Notes: a model not told the origin generated them from the sequence alone. A stretch of 54,408 nt of DNA from Planctomycetota bacterium (GCA_029781135.1 JAKOXH010000031.1:144697-199104), one strand, 5' to 3'; numbered from the stretch's first letter, positions 15,969-25,866 are shown. Numbers and translations: made by a program.

Positions 15969-18545
15969 ATGACGCGTCACTGGTTCGCAAGCAGCCTGTT
16001 CACGGTTGCCCTCGTGGGATCGACTTCGGTCGCCCAGGTCTACACCGATCTAAGTCCAGGCGACCAGCGCGTGTCGCAGCTCCGGCCGGGTTTTCAACGC
16101 GAAGGGATCGACCCCGCCGCCACTCGCGGCCGCATTGTCGTGGCGCCCGCGCCCGTGGAACTCGTCGATGATGCGGAATCCACGACGCATTCCTTTCTCC
16201 CAAAATGGTTAGACTGGCGAAAGAACAAGACGGCCACGCCGCCAAATTCCAAACAAAAGACCAACAAAAATACACAGGGCAAGCCTTCCACGAAAACTGC
16301 GGCCTCCCCAAATTCAGACAACGATACCCCACTTCCGGACCCTGCCGCCCTGCAAAATGGTGCTTTGCCGGGATTAGGCGGTTCCCCGTTGCCACGCACA
16401 AATCCCTCACAAACGAACGCGGGGGCTACCAGTGGAACGGGTGCGCATACCCCGAACGCAAATGCACACGGTACGCAGAACGCACCACAATCCGCGAAAA
16501 GTGCGGCTCCCGCGATTTCCGGAATGCGCATGGCGGCACGCGACGTGACCGCGCCTTCGGCCGCATCGTCGAATTCGACCTCCGAAGCAATTACCAGAAG
16601 TTCGCCCGTTCACCGCACGGCGCCGAACATTTCCGCCGATGAGTTGCGCCGCGAATTATCCGGAACCTTTTCGGCAACGAAAACGCCGAACGAGTCAACC
16701 GCCGGATCGGCCGCCCAAGTCGAGGCAAGTTCCGAAGGTACTTCCGAATCGCCCACGCCAATCGTGGCAAACGACGTATCGGCCCTCGCACCAGATACTA
16801 GAACGAGCGACGCGTCCGTTACATCGCCGGCGTCGTCCCCGGCAACTGCGAAGCTCTCGGCGACGGTGAAAGCAACGCCCGCCGCGCAAGCCGCGGCGAA
16901 CGCGGGCAAGAGCACGAATGGCGCCCCTTCGACGAACAACTCATCCGCCGGCTCGCATCATGCACGTTCTGCATACAGCAAGAACAGCAGCCCGATTGCT
17001 CCGAATTCGAGCGCGACCGCACCGCAATCCACACGCGGCAAGCAGGTCTTCGGCGATACTGCTACCAACGACCCAAATGTTCTCGCATCCTCCCAGACAC
17101 CGGTATTGATGAGCGCCATTCGCGGTCCGAAGCAGATTCTTGTTGGCCGCGAAGCCCTTTACCACGTGCGATTGCAGAACCAGAGTGACGTGCCGGCCGA
17201 CGGAATCGTGGCCACCATCCGCATCCCTACCGGTGCGGAAGTCGTGAACACCACGGCCACGCAGGGCTCCGTGCAACCCAGCAGCGACCCACAAACTGGC
17301 GGCCAGCTTCAATGGCACTTGGCGCACCTCGATCGCCGTGCCAGCGAGACGCTGGAAATCCGCCTCGTGCCGCGCGAGAATAAGCCGCTCGAGCTTGGGG
17401 TTTCATGGACTTTGGCGCCGGTTGGCTCCCATGCCGTCGTTGAGGTGCAGGAAGCCAAGCTGAACTTGGAAATCACGGGCCCGAATGAAGTGCTCTTCGA
17501 CAAGCCCCAGTCTTTCAAGCTCACGCTCACGAACCCCGGCACCGGGCCGGCCGAAAACGTAAAAATCGAACTGTTGCCACCGGGCGCGAGCCGAGATAAA
17601 GCAACCAGTCATGTATTGGGTACCCTGGCGGCGGGCGCAAGCCAAACGATCGAAGTCGAGCTCACCGCACGCGAGTCCGGAAAAATGGCCATTAAGGCAA
17701 CGGCATCGGCTGATGGCGGACTCAAAAGCGAATTTGCCAAAGAGATCTTTTGTCGCAAACCCGAACTGGCCGTTGATTGGCGCGGCCCCGCGACCAAATA
17801 CGCCGGCACAATGGCCACGTATTTCATTCGTGTCCGCAACCCCGGAACCGCGCCGGCGCAAGACGTGACGATTCGCGTCTCACTTCCCGAAGGTGCTGAG
17901 TTCACGAGCGCGAGCGAAGGTCAAACGTATGACTCCAATCACCGCGGTGTGTCGTGGCACGTCAACAGCTTGAATCCCGGCGACGACAATTACATGGAAC
18001 TAAAGTGCGTGTTGAAGACCGCCGGCAAGAACTCCCTGGAAATATCGGCGGCAAATGCCACCGGTGATCTTTCCGATAAGAAGACCGCCGAAACCAATGT
18101 CGTGGCCATCGCCGACCTCAAGCTCGACGTCGTGGACCCGAGTGGACCAATCGCGGTCGGCGTTCCAGCCGTTTACGAAATCCATGTCCGTAACCGCGGC
18201 GCGAATGCTGCGAAAGAGATCAACGTCGCCGCACTCTTCTCCGACGGCATCGAACCCGATCAGGCAGAAGGTGGGACGTATACCGTGGCCGATGGACGCG
18301 TCTCCTTCAAGCCCATCGAGGAACTGCCCGCCGGCAACGAAGTCACGCTCAAGATCCGCGCCCATGCGGTTCAGCCCGGTACCCACGTATTTCGTGCCGA
18401 AGTCCTGTGCCGCGATCTGGACACGAAGTTGGCGGCCGAGGAGACGACGCGCTTCTATGCCGACGACGTGCCGCCCAATGACGCGCATTCGAAGGACGAA
18501 TCGGCCAGCCGCGGAAACACGCTGGCACCGGCCGTTAAGAAGTAA
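15969..18545 (+). CDS. Secreted DUF11-repeat protein with long Ser/Thr/Ala/Pro linker
   Basis: 858 residues from ATG 15969. A signal peptide (about residues 1-22, FTVALVGSTSVAQ) is followed by a low-complexity region, about residues 75-375, rich in Ser, Thr, Ala, Pro and Asn. The C-terminal half has four DUF11/CARDB-like immunoglobulin repeats, beginning near GREALYHVRLQNQSDVPAD (about 395), LNLEITGPNEVLFDKPQ (about 500), LAVDWRGPATKYAGTMATYF (about 600) and LKLDVVDPSGPIAVGVPAVY (about 715). Such repeats form rod-like cell-surface or outer-membrane structures. The neighbours are also envelope proteins. No enzymatic motif. Confidence 0.85.
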   Translation: MTRHWFASSLFTVALVGSTSVAQVYTDLSPGDQRVSQLRPGFQREGIDPAATRGRIVVAPAPVELVDDAESTTHSFLPKWLDWRKNKTATPPNSKQKTNKNTQGKPSTKTAASPNSDNDTPLPDPAALQNGALPGLGGSPLPRTNPSQTNAGATSGTGAHTPNANAHGTQNAPQSAKSAAPAISGMRMAARDVTAPSAASSNSTSEAITRSSPVHRTAPNISADELRRELSGTFSATKTPNESTAGSAAQVEASSEGTSESPTPIVANDVSALAPDTRTSDASVTSPASSPATAKLSATVKATPAAQAAANAGKSTNGAPSTNNSSAGSHHARSAYSKNSSPIAPNSSATAPQSTRGKQVFGDTATNDPNVLASSQTPVLMSAIRGPKQILVGREALYHVRLQNQSDVPADGIVATIRIPTGAEVVNTTATQGSVQPSSDPQTGGQLQWHLAHLDRRASETLEIRLVPRENKPLELGVSWTLAPVGSHAVVEVQEAKLNLEITGPNEVLFDKPQSFKLTLTNPGTGPAENVKIELLPPGASRDKATSHVLGTLAAGASQTIEVELTARESGKMAIKATASADGGLKSEFAKEIFCRKPELAVDWRGPATKYAGTMATYFIRVRNPGTAPAQDVTIRVSLPEGAEFTSASEGQTYDSNHRGVSWHVNSLNPGDDNYMELKCVLKTAGKNSLEISAANATGDLSDKKTAETNVVAIADLKLDVVDPSGPIAVGVPAVYEIHVRNRGANAAKEINVAALFSDGIEPDQAEGGTYTVADGRVSFKPIEELPAGNEVTLKIRAHAVQPGTHVFRAEVLCRDLDTKLAAEETTRFYADDVPPNDAHSKDESASRGNTLAPAVKK

Positions 18546-18710
18546 TCGGCGTCAATCACGCCGCGACAACACCGCTACGCGGCTGACGTCGCTGCTATCG
18601 TGGCGTGGTGTGGTACCGCTATCACGCCATTCAGTCTGCCAAGTGTAAGTTGGTTGCAGCGTTTCATTTCTCCCGATTCGCCCCATTCTTCCCGCCTTGT
18701 TCTTTCGCTC

Positions 18711-18738
18711 TTGGGCGAACGAGCGCAGCCGCTATAAT
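18711..18738 (+). promoter_or_regulatory. Possible sigma70-type promoter for DUF6655 gene
   Basis: A perfect TATAAT at 18733-18738, 80 bp before the ATG. The best -35 candidate, TTGGGC at 18711-18716 (16-bp spacing), matches the consensus only in TTG. Confidence 0.3.
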
Positions 18739-18817
18739 CCTCGCCGATTGATGATTGCTCGCCGGCCATCGAATGACCGGCAGCAGAGTTCCACCGATTC
18801 ACCTCTCGGCGGTAGTG

Positions 18818-19903
18818 ATGGATTCTGATTGGTACCGTTCGTTCGCCATCCAATTGGCCTTAGGCATGGTGACCGCCGCGTTCGTCGGTTGTGGTATCAC
18901 GCGATCGACCGATACCGCCCGCACCGCCACGGAACAACTGCTCATATCCGATGCGATTGACCGGGCTGTTGAAAACATGAATCTTAAGCCGCTCGCCGGG
19001 CAATCGGTCTTTCTCGACGACAGCCGGGTCACGGATGCGGTCGACCGCAATTACTACATTAGTACACTTCGCCAGCACCTGTTGGCCCAGGGTTGCACGC
19101 TGAAAGATAAGCGTGAGGATGCCGATTTTGTTGTCGAGGCACGCGCGGGAGCGATTGGCACCGACCGAAACGACTTGCTGTTTGGTGTTCCCACCTCACC
19201 CGTGCCAGCCATTCCCGTCATTTCGCCGATGCCTTCGACGCTGCCGGAAATTCCGATCGCCAAGCGCAAGGACCAGCGGGGTGTTGCGAAGCTGGCGCTA
19301 TTCGCTTACCACCGAGCGACCGGCACACCGGTTTGGCAATCCGGGATTGTGCAGCAGGAGAGCACCGCCAACGACGTGTGGATTTTGGGGGCCGGCCCGT
19401 TCCAACATGGAACGATATATGAGGACGACGCCCTGGCGAGCACCCCCTCCAGCGGAAGCTCCGATAATCGCCAGAACACCGCGCAAAACCACAAGATGAA
19501 GATCGCCCGCGAAAGCCTCTTCACATCTCCGCAAAAGCTCGTGCAAAAGCCACCGGCCGCCCCCGCAGCCGACAAGGCTACGGCCGTGGCCGCAACTGCC
19601 GCCCCGCCTGCCACGCCGACCGCCCATCCAACTCCAACGGCCTCAGCCCCACCCGTCGCTCCCCCGGCTAAGACACCGCCGTCTACACCTATTGGGAACA
19701 CGGCTGCGGCGAACGCTCCGGCCCCAAATGCACAGGCTACGAGCCCAGCCACCACCAAAAAGCCGGCGGTCAGTGCCGCCTCATCCGCGCTCAACAAAGC
19801 GGTGATTGCCACGCCGAACCAGCCGCAGGCGGTCAATGCCGCGTATGCCGGTCTCGGCATCTCCCCCGCGCCCAGCAAGCCAAGCCTCGAATCGGCAAAT
19901 TAG
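18818..19903 (+). CDS. DUF6655 lipoprotein with Ala/Pro-rich tail
   Basis: 361 residues from ATG 18818 (further in-frame starts at 18755 and 18773). The hydrophobic N-terminus ends in AAFVGCG, a plausible lipobox with Cys. The conserved block after it (RTATEQLLISDAIDRAVENM, then VFLDDSR) marks the DUF6655 family seen mainly in planctomycetes, and DADFVVEARAGAIGTDR is a second conserved block. The last about 130 residues are low-complexity Ala/Pro/Thr and are likely disordered. Function unknown; probably outer-membrane or periplasmic. Confidence 0.8.
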   Translation: MDSDWYRSFAIQLALGMVTAAFVGCGITRSTDTARTATEQLLISDAIDRAVENMNLKPLAGQSVFLDDSRVTDAVDRNYYISTLRQHLLAQGCTLKDKREDADFVVEARAGAIGTDRNDLLFGVPTSPVPAIPVISPMPSTLPEIPIAKRKDQRGVAKLALFAYHRATGTPVWQSGIVQQESTANDVWILGAGPFQHGTIYEDDALASTPSSGSSDNRQNTAQNHKMKIARESLFTSPQKLVQKPPAAPAADKATAVAATAAPPATPTAHPTPTASAPPVAPPAKTPPSTPIGNTAAANAPAPNAQATSPATTKKPAVSAASSALNKAVIATPNQPQAVNAAYAGLGISPAPSKPSLESAN

Positions 19904-20201
19904 GGAGATGACTCCTTACTTGCGCGGCGAGTCTCATTTTTGGATGATCGTCCCGAATCGAGACTCCCATCGGCGATTCCGGACGTGGTAACTGCTGGCG
20001 ACGAAATCATCGCCAGCATTCGGCGACCGCGGAAACCCAGCATTTTGAGCGTGTTTTCGTTATCGCCGGCAAGAATTATCCAATTCATGCAATCTGGCAC
20101 AGACCTTGCTTATAGCTGGTCTCAATCGCACCACGCGATCGCATGCCGCGCAACTGAAAATGCTCGGCCTATACGCATTCGAGTTGGACAAGGAGTTTCA
20201 G

Positions 20202-20483
20202 ATGTTAGTGCTGAGTCGTAAGGTCGGTGAACGGATTCACGTGGGAGACAACATCACATTGGAAATTCGCCGCATTGCCGGTAATCGAGTCACGCTGGCC
20301 CTGGATGCCCCTCGAAATGTGCGCATTCTCCGCGGGGAACTCGAGCAGGCAGCACGCGAGTTTGACTTGTTGGCTGCCCCCACCGCTGCCAATGCCGACG
20401 GTAAGACTTTCGCCCCCCAGGCGAACGTTACGATTTTCCATTCCCTGCCGGTGGAGCCGGCTGGACGACATTGTGTGACCTAA
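20202..20483 (+). CDS. csrA: Carbon storage regulator CsrA, copy 1
   Basis: 93 residues from ATG 20202, with AAGGAG at 20190-20195. Post-transcriptional regulator that binds GGA-containing loops in mRNA leaders. The N-terminal RNA-binding strand MLVLSRKVGERIHVGDNI and the region NVRILRGELE, carrying the second conserved Arg, are intact. The C-terminal 30 residues go beyond the usual 60-65 residue core and are not conserved. A second csrA lies 2.4 kb away on the other strand. FliW, the protein antagonist known in other phyla, is not in the window. Confidence 0.95.
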   Translation: MLVLSRKVGERIHVGDNITLEIRRIAGNRVTLALDAPRNVRILRGELEQAAREFDLLAAPTAANADGKTFAPQANVTIFHSLPVEPAGRHCVT

Positions 20484-20758
20484 TTCATCCGAGTTGATCG
20501 CAGGAATTATCACGCCCTATTTTTATACCTCCAGTTTGCTCCGCCCAGGTCAGGCCGCCCGTCGCTAATCGTCCTTGTAGCGGCGGCGGCCTGATTGTAT
20601 TTCCGCACGCCACACAACTGCCGCTAGCGTGCGTTCATTGCTAGCTCGGGGGCGTCTTCCCTTGATTCCCCGACGGGCGGCTCCTATTCTTTCCGCCCAC
20701 GGCTGCTGACGATCCGGTTCCGCTTCGCATCAGCGGTGTCAGCCCTTTTCACTGTTGA

Positions 20759-22864
20759 ATGTTGCGCGACGAATCCACCGTGGGTGTTTCCATGCGGTCG
20801 GAGTGTGCTTACTCACCCCATCCACGATCTGTCTATACGGCCGTTGTTCTCTCCGCCGCCGTCGCGTTCGTTGGCTGTGCCAGCACCGAATGGGTGACGG
20901 TGCGAGATACGCCGCGCAATCCTCTGGCCGGTACCTTGAATCTACTTTCGCCCGCCGGCCCAAAACCTACGGAACGCACGCAGCAGTTGCTTCGTCGCTA
21001 CGATCTGCTGGACGACTTCAACGGCGACCGCGCTGCGCTATTAGCCCGGCTCGACGACATTCATCGCCGTGAGCCGAACCGCGAACACGAATACGCCATG
21101 GCCGAGATTGCCTATATCACGGCCACCCAAGCAGAAAAACTCCATCGTCGCCGCGCACTCCAGTTCTATGGTACGTCCTTGATCCATGCCTATCGGTACT
21201 TGTTCGAATCGGAACGCGCCGCGGACGATGGCATGATGCTCGCGCTCAATCCGTACGATCCACAGTTTCGCGGCGCGTCGGATCTATATAACCAGTCGCT
21301 CGAAGGCGCCCTGCGGTTGATTCGCCAGGAAGGGGAAATTCGCCCCGGTATGGCGCGCACGATCGTTACCGCAAACAATACCTGCTCGTTCCGGGTGGCG
21401 CTGTTCAGCTCCGGCTGGCATCAAGCCGACATCGATCGCCTGGAATTTGTCGGCGACTACAAGATTCAAGGCCTGCAAAATCACTACCACACGTATGGCC
21501 TCGGCGTGCCGCTGATCGCGGTGCGGAAAACGCACGACCAACCCGACCTGGCGGAACATTACTATCCGCCAAATGTATGCTTTCCGCTCACCGCGTTTCT
21601 ACGCGTCGAACGCCCCGAGCAGAACAGCACCCGTTCGCCCGGCGACTTCGGCAACACCCCACCGGCGGGCGCCGCTACCAGTGACCCCGCGGCGCCACAC
21701 TTCGTGCTCGAGCTGTATGATCCGCTCGACCGGCAGTCAATTGAGGTCGCCAACCGCCGCATCCCGTTGGAGGCCGATCTGAGCACCCCGCTCGCCTATT
21801 TTCTTAGCCAGCCGCAGTTTCGGGAACACGATATCTCAACTGCCGGCCTGTTGCATCCAGGGGATGTCAAAAAGCTCCAAGGCCTCTACATGCTCGAGCC
21901 TTTTGACTCGACGAAAATGCCGGTCGTCATGGTCCATGGCCTGTGGTCGAGCCCCATCACGTGGATGGAAATGTACAACGACTTGCGCAGCGACCCTCTA
22001 GTGCGCGACCATTACCAATTCTGGTTCTACTTTTACCCCACCGGCCAGCCATTTTGGGTTAGTGCCACGCAGATGCGCGAAGACCTGGCCAAAATGCGCC
22101 GCGACATCGATCCGGCTCGCCAAGACGCGGCACTTGATGAAATGGTGCTTGTCGGTCACAGCATGGGCGGCCTGATCTCGAAATTGCAGACGGTCGAAAG
22201 CGCCGACGCCTTCTGGGCCACCGTCAGCGACCACCCGTTGGCCGATTTGAAAGCCGATCCAGATACGGTTCGGGCCTTGGCGACTACGTTTTACTTTCGA
22301 CCCAATCCCTCAATTCGCCGCGTGATTACCCTGGGCACGCCGCACCGCGGCAGCCCCTTTTCGAACGATATTACCCGCTGGGCTGGCGATAAGCTGATTG
22401 CGCTGCCTCGCAAAATGCTGGATAGCCAGAATCAACTGCTCGCTCAAAATCGCGGTTACTTCCGCGCAAACGCCCCCGTCGACATCCATACCAGCATCGA
22501 TTCGCTTTCTCCCGCTTCGCCGCTGCTGCCCACCTTGCTCACGGCCCAGCCTGGCCCTTGGGTAACGTACCATAACGTGGTTGGGCACGACCCGCATCCC
22601 GGCTGGCGAAAATACATCGTGGGTGATGGCGACGGCGTCGTCGCGCTCACTAGCGCTCGACTCGACGATGCGCCACAGCTCGAATCGCAAATAGTTGTTT
22701 CGGCCGATCACATGAACGTACACCGCCATCCGCAGAGCATTCTCGAAGTGCGACGAATTCTGTTCGAACAACTCACCGAGCTGCAGGACTTCCCCCCACA
22801 CGACGGCAGCCAAGTGGCGCAACATCGCGTCCAGACGCCGCCGCCAGCCAGTGTGCCCAAATAG
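20759..22864 (+). CDS. Lipoprotein with alpha/beta-hydrolase (lipase-like) domain
   Basis: 701 residues from ATG 20759; ATG 20792 is an alternative. The N-terminus ends in AVAFVGCAST, a lipobox with Cys. The first about 380 residues are a helical and beta domain found with this hydrolase in planctomycetes. Then VVMVHGLWSSPITWMEMYND (oxyanion region) and the nucleophile elbow GHSMGG. GTPHRGSP follows. The likely acid and His are in DGDGVVALTSAR and SADHMNVHRHPQ. The substrate is probably a lipid or ester in the envelope; related proteins are annotated as PGAP1-like or triacylglycerol-lipase-like. It lies between the two csrA genes. Confidence 0.85.
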   Translation: MLRDESTVGVSMRSECAYSPHPRSVYTAVVLSAAVAFVGCASTEWVTVRDTPRNPLAGTLNLLSPAGPKPTERTQQLLRRYDLLDDFNGDRAALLARLDDIHRREPNREHEYAMAEIAYITATQAEKLHRRRALQFYGTSLIHAYRYLFESERAADDGMMLALNPYDPQFRGASDLYNQSLEGALRLIRQEGEIRPGMARTIVTANNTCSFRVALFSSGWHQADIDRLEFVGDYKIQGLQNHYHTYGLGVPLIAVRKTHDQPDLAEHYYPPNVCFPLTAFLRVERPEQNSTRSPGDFGNTPPAGAATSDPAAPHFVLELYDPLDRQSIEVANRRIPLEADLSTPLAYFLSQPQFREHDISTAGLLHPGDVKKLQGLYMLEPFDSTKMPVVMVHGLWSSPITWMEMYNDLRSDPLVRDHYQFWFYFYPTGQPFWVSATQMREDLAKMRRDIDPARQDAALDEMVLVGHSMGGLISKLQTVESADAFWATVSDHPLADLKADPDTVRALATTFYFRPNPSIRRVITLGTPHRGSPFSNDITRWAGDKLIALPRKMLDSQNQLLAQNRGYFRANAPVDIHTSIDSLSPASPLLPTLLTAQPGPWVTYHNVVGHDPHPGWRKYIVGDGDGVVALTSARLDDAPQLESQIVVSADHMNVHRHPQSILEVRRILFEQLTELQDFPPHDGSQVAQHRVQTPPPASVPK

Positions 22865-22900
22865 TTGCCCGCTTCGCGACGCCGCGGGCTTGCCGCTCGG

Positions 22901-23326
22901 CTACTGCCGTCCCATCATTGCCCGCAAGGGTGCCGCGCCACCAACGAGCTTGGGCAGCACTTCGGCAACCTGCTCGCGCCGCACGCGGCCGAACTTGATA
23001 TTCTCGGTCGCGTGAGCGTGATTGGGGCGAGCAAGCTCCGTTGGGTTCGAGTCGGTGGTCCATTCGCCACCCGCCGCGGCCACACGAGCGAACAGGCGGC
23101 CGCGGGTAGGAAACTCGTCTGTCGCTTCCTGCTCCGCCTCCTCGTTTTCTGCTTCCACGTCCGCTTCCGTTCCAACTTCGAAGGCCAACTCGCCACGCAC
23201 GACGGGCACATCGGCAGGTGCTTCGATTCCCAGCCGCACGGCCTTGCCTTTCATCCGCAGGACCGTGATGGTGATGTTCTCACCAATGCGAATCTTTTCC
23301 TGATACTTCCGTGTTAAGACCAACAT
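22901..23326 (-). CDS. csrA: CsrA, copy 2, with long acidic C-terminal extension
   Basis: 141 residues from ATG 23326, with AAGGGAG upstream. Residues 1-50 are a full CsrA core (MLVLTRKYQEKIRIGENI at the start, then VRLGIEAPADVPVVRGELA). The core is followed by an acidic stretch (about residues 55-75, many Glu) and then about 65 residues rich in Arg/Ala that resemble no known domain. The extension makes this protein more than twice the usual size. It is convergent with the lipase-like gene (36-bp gap). Confidence 0.9.
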   Translation of the reverse strand: MLVLTRKYQEKIRIGENITITVLRMKGKAVRLGIEAPADVPVVRGELAFEVGTEADVEAENEEAEQEATDEFPTRGRLFARVAAAGGEWTTDSNPTELARPNHAHATENIKFGRVRREQVAEVLPKLVGGAAPLRAMMGRQ

Positions 23327-23694
23327 CAGACACTCCCTTGGTTGGTGAAGATGAGATTTGTAACTGCACTGGTCTTGGCGACCTTCCTCCCGTGCAGGCG
23401 ATGGTCGCTCTAGACCATCAGGCGGCCAACTCCGATTGACCACGTAAGAGTTACTACGCACTACCTGTGCCAAGGTGCGCAAAAAACCTGCAATTTACTC
23501 AAACTCGTTCGCGTTCAAGCATTTAGCGCGTTTCATCCGTTGCCTTGTTGTACAGTGGCAGCAGTGAACATTTACATTCAAATTTGCAAAAAGGTAACTT
23601 GTCGATACTCCGTCGGACGTAACTTGCAATGCTAGAACGATTGACTTGACCGGCCGACTGGCTCTGTCTCCGCAGCAGGTAGGGCCGATCACTT

Positions 23695-23836
23695 AGAGGC
23701 ATCCGAAAAGTGTCGGGGACTGTCCCTATTTCGCCGGCGCTCGGGAGGCAGTCACCATTGTTCCAGGCGAAACTCGGCACCGATCCGGCGAAATGGGGAC
23801 TGTCCCCCTCTCCCAGACACTTTTCGGATGGCCTCT
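23695..23836 (+). mobile_element. Family A palindromic miniature element, copy 1 (nested)
   Basis: About 142 bp with inverted ends AGAGGCATCCGAAAAGTGTC and GACACTTTTCGGATGGCCTCT (rc differs by one base). Inside, GGGGACTGTCCC and CCGGCGAAATGGGGAC form further complementary arms, so nearly the whole element folds. It sits between CACTTA and TATTCAAGCTGGGAAG; at 37905-37935 (reverse strand) the same flanks are joined as CACTTATTGAAGCTGGGAAG, an uninterrupted site. Copies are at 25623-25765 and 29048-29186. No ORF inside, so non-autonomous. Confidence 0.85.
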
Positions 23837-23855
23837 TATTCAAGCTGGGAAGACT

Positions 23856-23946
23856 TGTGGGAGGGGTCTCCGACCCCGATGAGGCGTCGCATTTCAAGCC
23901 GTTCATAAGGTTCGAGCGAAATCGGCGTCGGAGACGCCTCCCACAC
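23856..23946 (+). repeat. Family B palindromic repeat, copy 2
   Basis: TGTGGGAGGGGTCTCCGACC to GTCGGAGACGCCTCCCACA. The shared sequence extends upstream to AGGGCCGATCACTTA at 23681, where family A is inserted. Confidence 0.85.
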
Positions 23947-24582
23947 CAGGAAGACCAGGATTTCTAGTGAGCGATCCGCAAACGATTTCCATCAATGCAC
24001 CAGCGCTATCATTCGCACAGCCCTGAAAGCCTCTCGGCGTGCCACCCTTTGCGCAGGGTGGAGCTTTGGACGGCGCTTGGTTGCGATGCGTAAACGATTA
24101 CGTTCTGATCCGTAGGTCGCCGGCGTCTAGCTCGGCCGGTTAGCCGCTCGCCGGTCGCGAACCCCAAAAGAACGACCCGCGGGAATCGTGGAATTGTCAT
24201 TGCCCCTCGTTCGTTGAACGCGGACCCTGGCCAACCACCCAAGAGAGTGACTGCCGCGAGATAGCATTTCACGAAACTGCGACACGCTGCTAAAATAAGC
24301 CGCAAGCGATGGTACCATGAGACCCACGGGCGACCGACGTCGGCCCAAGCAAGTTGCCAAAAGTTCTGCGACGCTTCGATACCCGGCGGGACGGGCATCC
24401 GAATCGGAGGAAGCCGAGGCAGCAGAGAAAGACACCTTCTGTTCTCTCGGTTTCCTCCTGTTCCAAAATTCCTTGACGGCGATTCGCGTGATGGCGGAAC
24501 TTGGCGCGTGTAACAGAACTTCTGTCTGCCTGCTTGGATCAGCCGCCGTTGGCCACTGACAGTGGTGAGGAGATCAATACGT

Positions 24583-25623
24583 ATGAGCCGTAAGTCCATT
24601 TCGCGCATCGGGGCCTTCACGCTCGTTGAATTGCTGGTGGTGATCGCCATCATTGGCATCTTAGTCGCGCTCTTGTTACCCGCCATTCAAGCCGCGCGCG
24701 AGTCGGCCCGTCGCCAGCAATGCTCCAATCACCTCAAGCAACTTTCCCTGGCGGCGCTCAATCACCATGAATCGGCTGGCCATTTTCCCACTGGTGGTTG
24801 GGGATGGAAGTGGATCGGCGATCCCGACCGTGGCACCGGCCAGAACCAACCCGGCGGCTGGGTCTTTAACTTAATGCCGTTCACCGAAGAAGGCGTAAGC
24901 TACGCGGCCGCCTCCGATGGCAACCCGGACGTTGTCACGCCCAATCAACGCGCGGCCATCCGCGAAATCGTTGTGAAGCCGTTGCCTTTGATCATGTGTC
25001 CTTCGCGCAGAGCGGGCTCAGGTTCCAATGTGTTCCCTAAACCAGCCGACGGACTCTTCATTGCAAATAATAGCGCCCCGAACCCCGCATCGGGCAATGT
25101 GGCTGGCCGCAGTGACTATGCCATCAACGCTGGTTCTCAAAGCAACTGCGAGTTTGCTGACGGACCGAAGGGAACTTATGCAATCGTCCCAGTTTGGCGT
25201 TGGGAAACGGTTGGAACAACTGGCAAGATAAATAGGCAGCCTAGTTCGAACAAAAACTACGAAGATCAAAATGGCATCAGCTTCCAGCGCAGCGAAGTGG
25301 CGATTAAGCACATCACCGACGGAACCAGCAAAACCTATTTGATCGGTGAAAAACATATGGATCCGATCAATTACGACACCGGCAATGACGACGGCGATAA
25401 CGAAACTTGGTGTACCGGCTATAACAACGACAATTTCCGTTGCACTGCCGCTGGTCCTTACCAGGATACCACGAGTGTGCCGAATGCCTGCTACTTCGGC
25501 AGCGTTCATTCCGCCGGCGTGTACATGGCCTGGTGCGATGGTCACGTTGAGCTCGTGAGCTACGGCGTCGACCCCAACGTCCATAAAGCGGCCGGCAGCC
25601 GCAACGGCGGTGAAAATTTCTAA
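24583..25623 (+). CDS. DUF1559 protein with type IV prepilin-like N-terminus
   Basis: 346 residues from ATG 24583 (a start at 24562 is less likely; GGTGAGGAGA lies 10 bases upstream of 24583). The N-terminus has the prepilin methylation/cleavage motif and hydrophobic helix: [20 protein letters not shown] at about residues 12-31, then the family block [19 protein letters not shown]. The C-terminus has the planctomycete H-x-G region, [19 protein letters not shown]. Planctomycetes carry many paralogues; they are exported pseudopilin-like proteins of unclear role. The EF-hand lipoprotein that follows is a common companion. The TAA stop coincides with the end of a family A element. Confidence 0.95.
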   Translation: MSRKSISRIGAFTLVELLVVIAIIGILVALLLPAIQAARESARRQQCSNHLKQLSLAALNHHESAGHFPTGGWGWKWIGDPDRGTGQNQPGGWVFNLMPFTEEGVSYAAASDGNPDVVTPNQRAAIREIVVKPLPLIMCPSRRAGSGSNVFPKPADGLFIANNSAPNPASGNVAGRSDYAINAGSQSNCEFADGPKGTYAIVPVWRWETVGTTGKINRQPSSNKNYEDQNGISFQRSEVAIKHITDGTSKTYLIGEKHMDPINYDTGNDDGDNETWCTGYNNDNFRCTAAGPYQDTTSVPNACYFGSVHSAGVYMAWCDGHVELVSYGVDPNVHKAAGSRNGGENF

Positions 25624-25765
25624 GAGACTATCCGAAAAGTGTCGGGGACTGTCCCTATTTCGCCGGCGCCCGGCGGACAGTCACCATGGTTCCGGGCGAA
25701 ACTCGGCACAGATCCGGCGAAATGGGGACTGTCCCCCTCTCCCTGACACTTTTCGGATCGCCTCT
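25623..25765 (+). mobile_element. Family A element, copy 2, against the DUF1559 stop codon
   Basis: Starts AGAGACTATCCGAAAAGTGT directly after the TA of the stop TAA and ends CACTTTTCGGATCGCCTCT. Internal sequence matches copy 1. TA occurs on both sides, but the exact ends are uncertain by one base. Confidence 0.8.
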
Positions 25766-25866
25766 AAGACCTCCCACCCGACTTTGGAGAAACTTCTTCG
25801 AGCAACTGTCCCATTTTTCTGGAACAGTGCCCTGGGGAGTGATGGCTGACACAAGGTCCGATTTGA

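Larger units (their letters stand above)
23327..24582. other. Intergenic, 1.26 kb, with nested repeats
   Basis: Contains family A copy 1 and family B copy 2. The rest (23947-24560) has no gene with motif or ribosome binding site; open frames here such as 24009-24686 minus are spurious. The end has GGTGAGGAGA (24564-24573), the ribosome binding site of the pilin-like gene. Confidence 0.55.

Noticed and set aside
24009..24686. 225-residue minus-strand ORF
   Set aside because: Runs across the DUF1559 start in antisense and lacks motifs.
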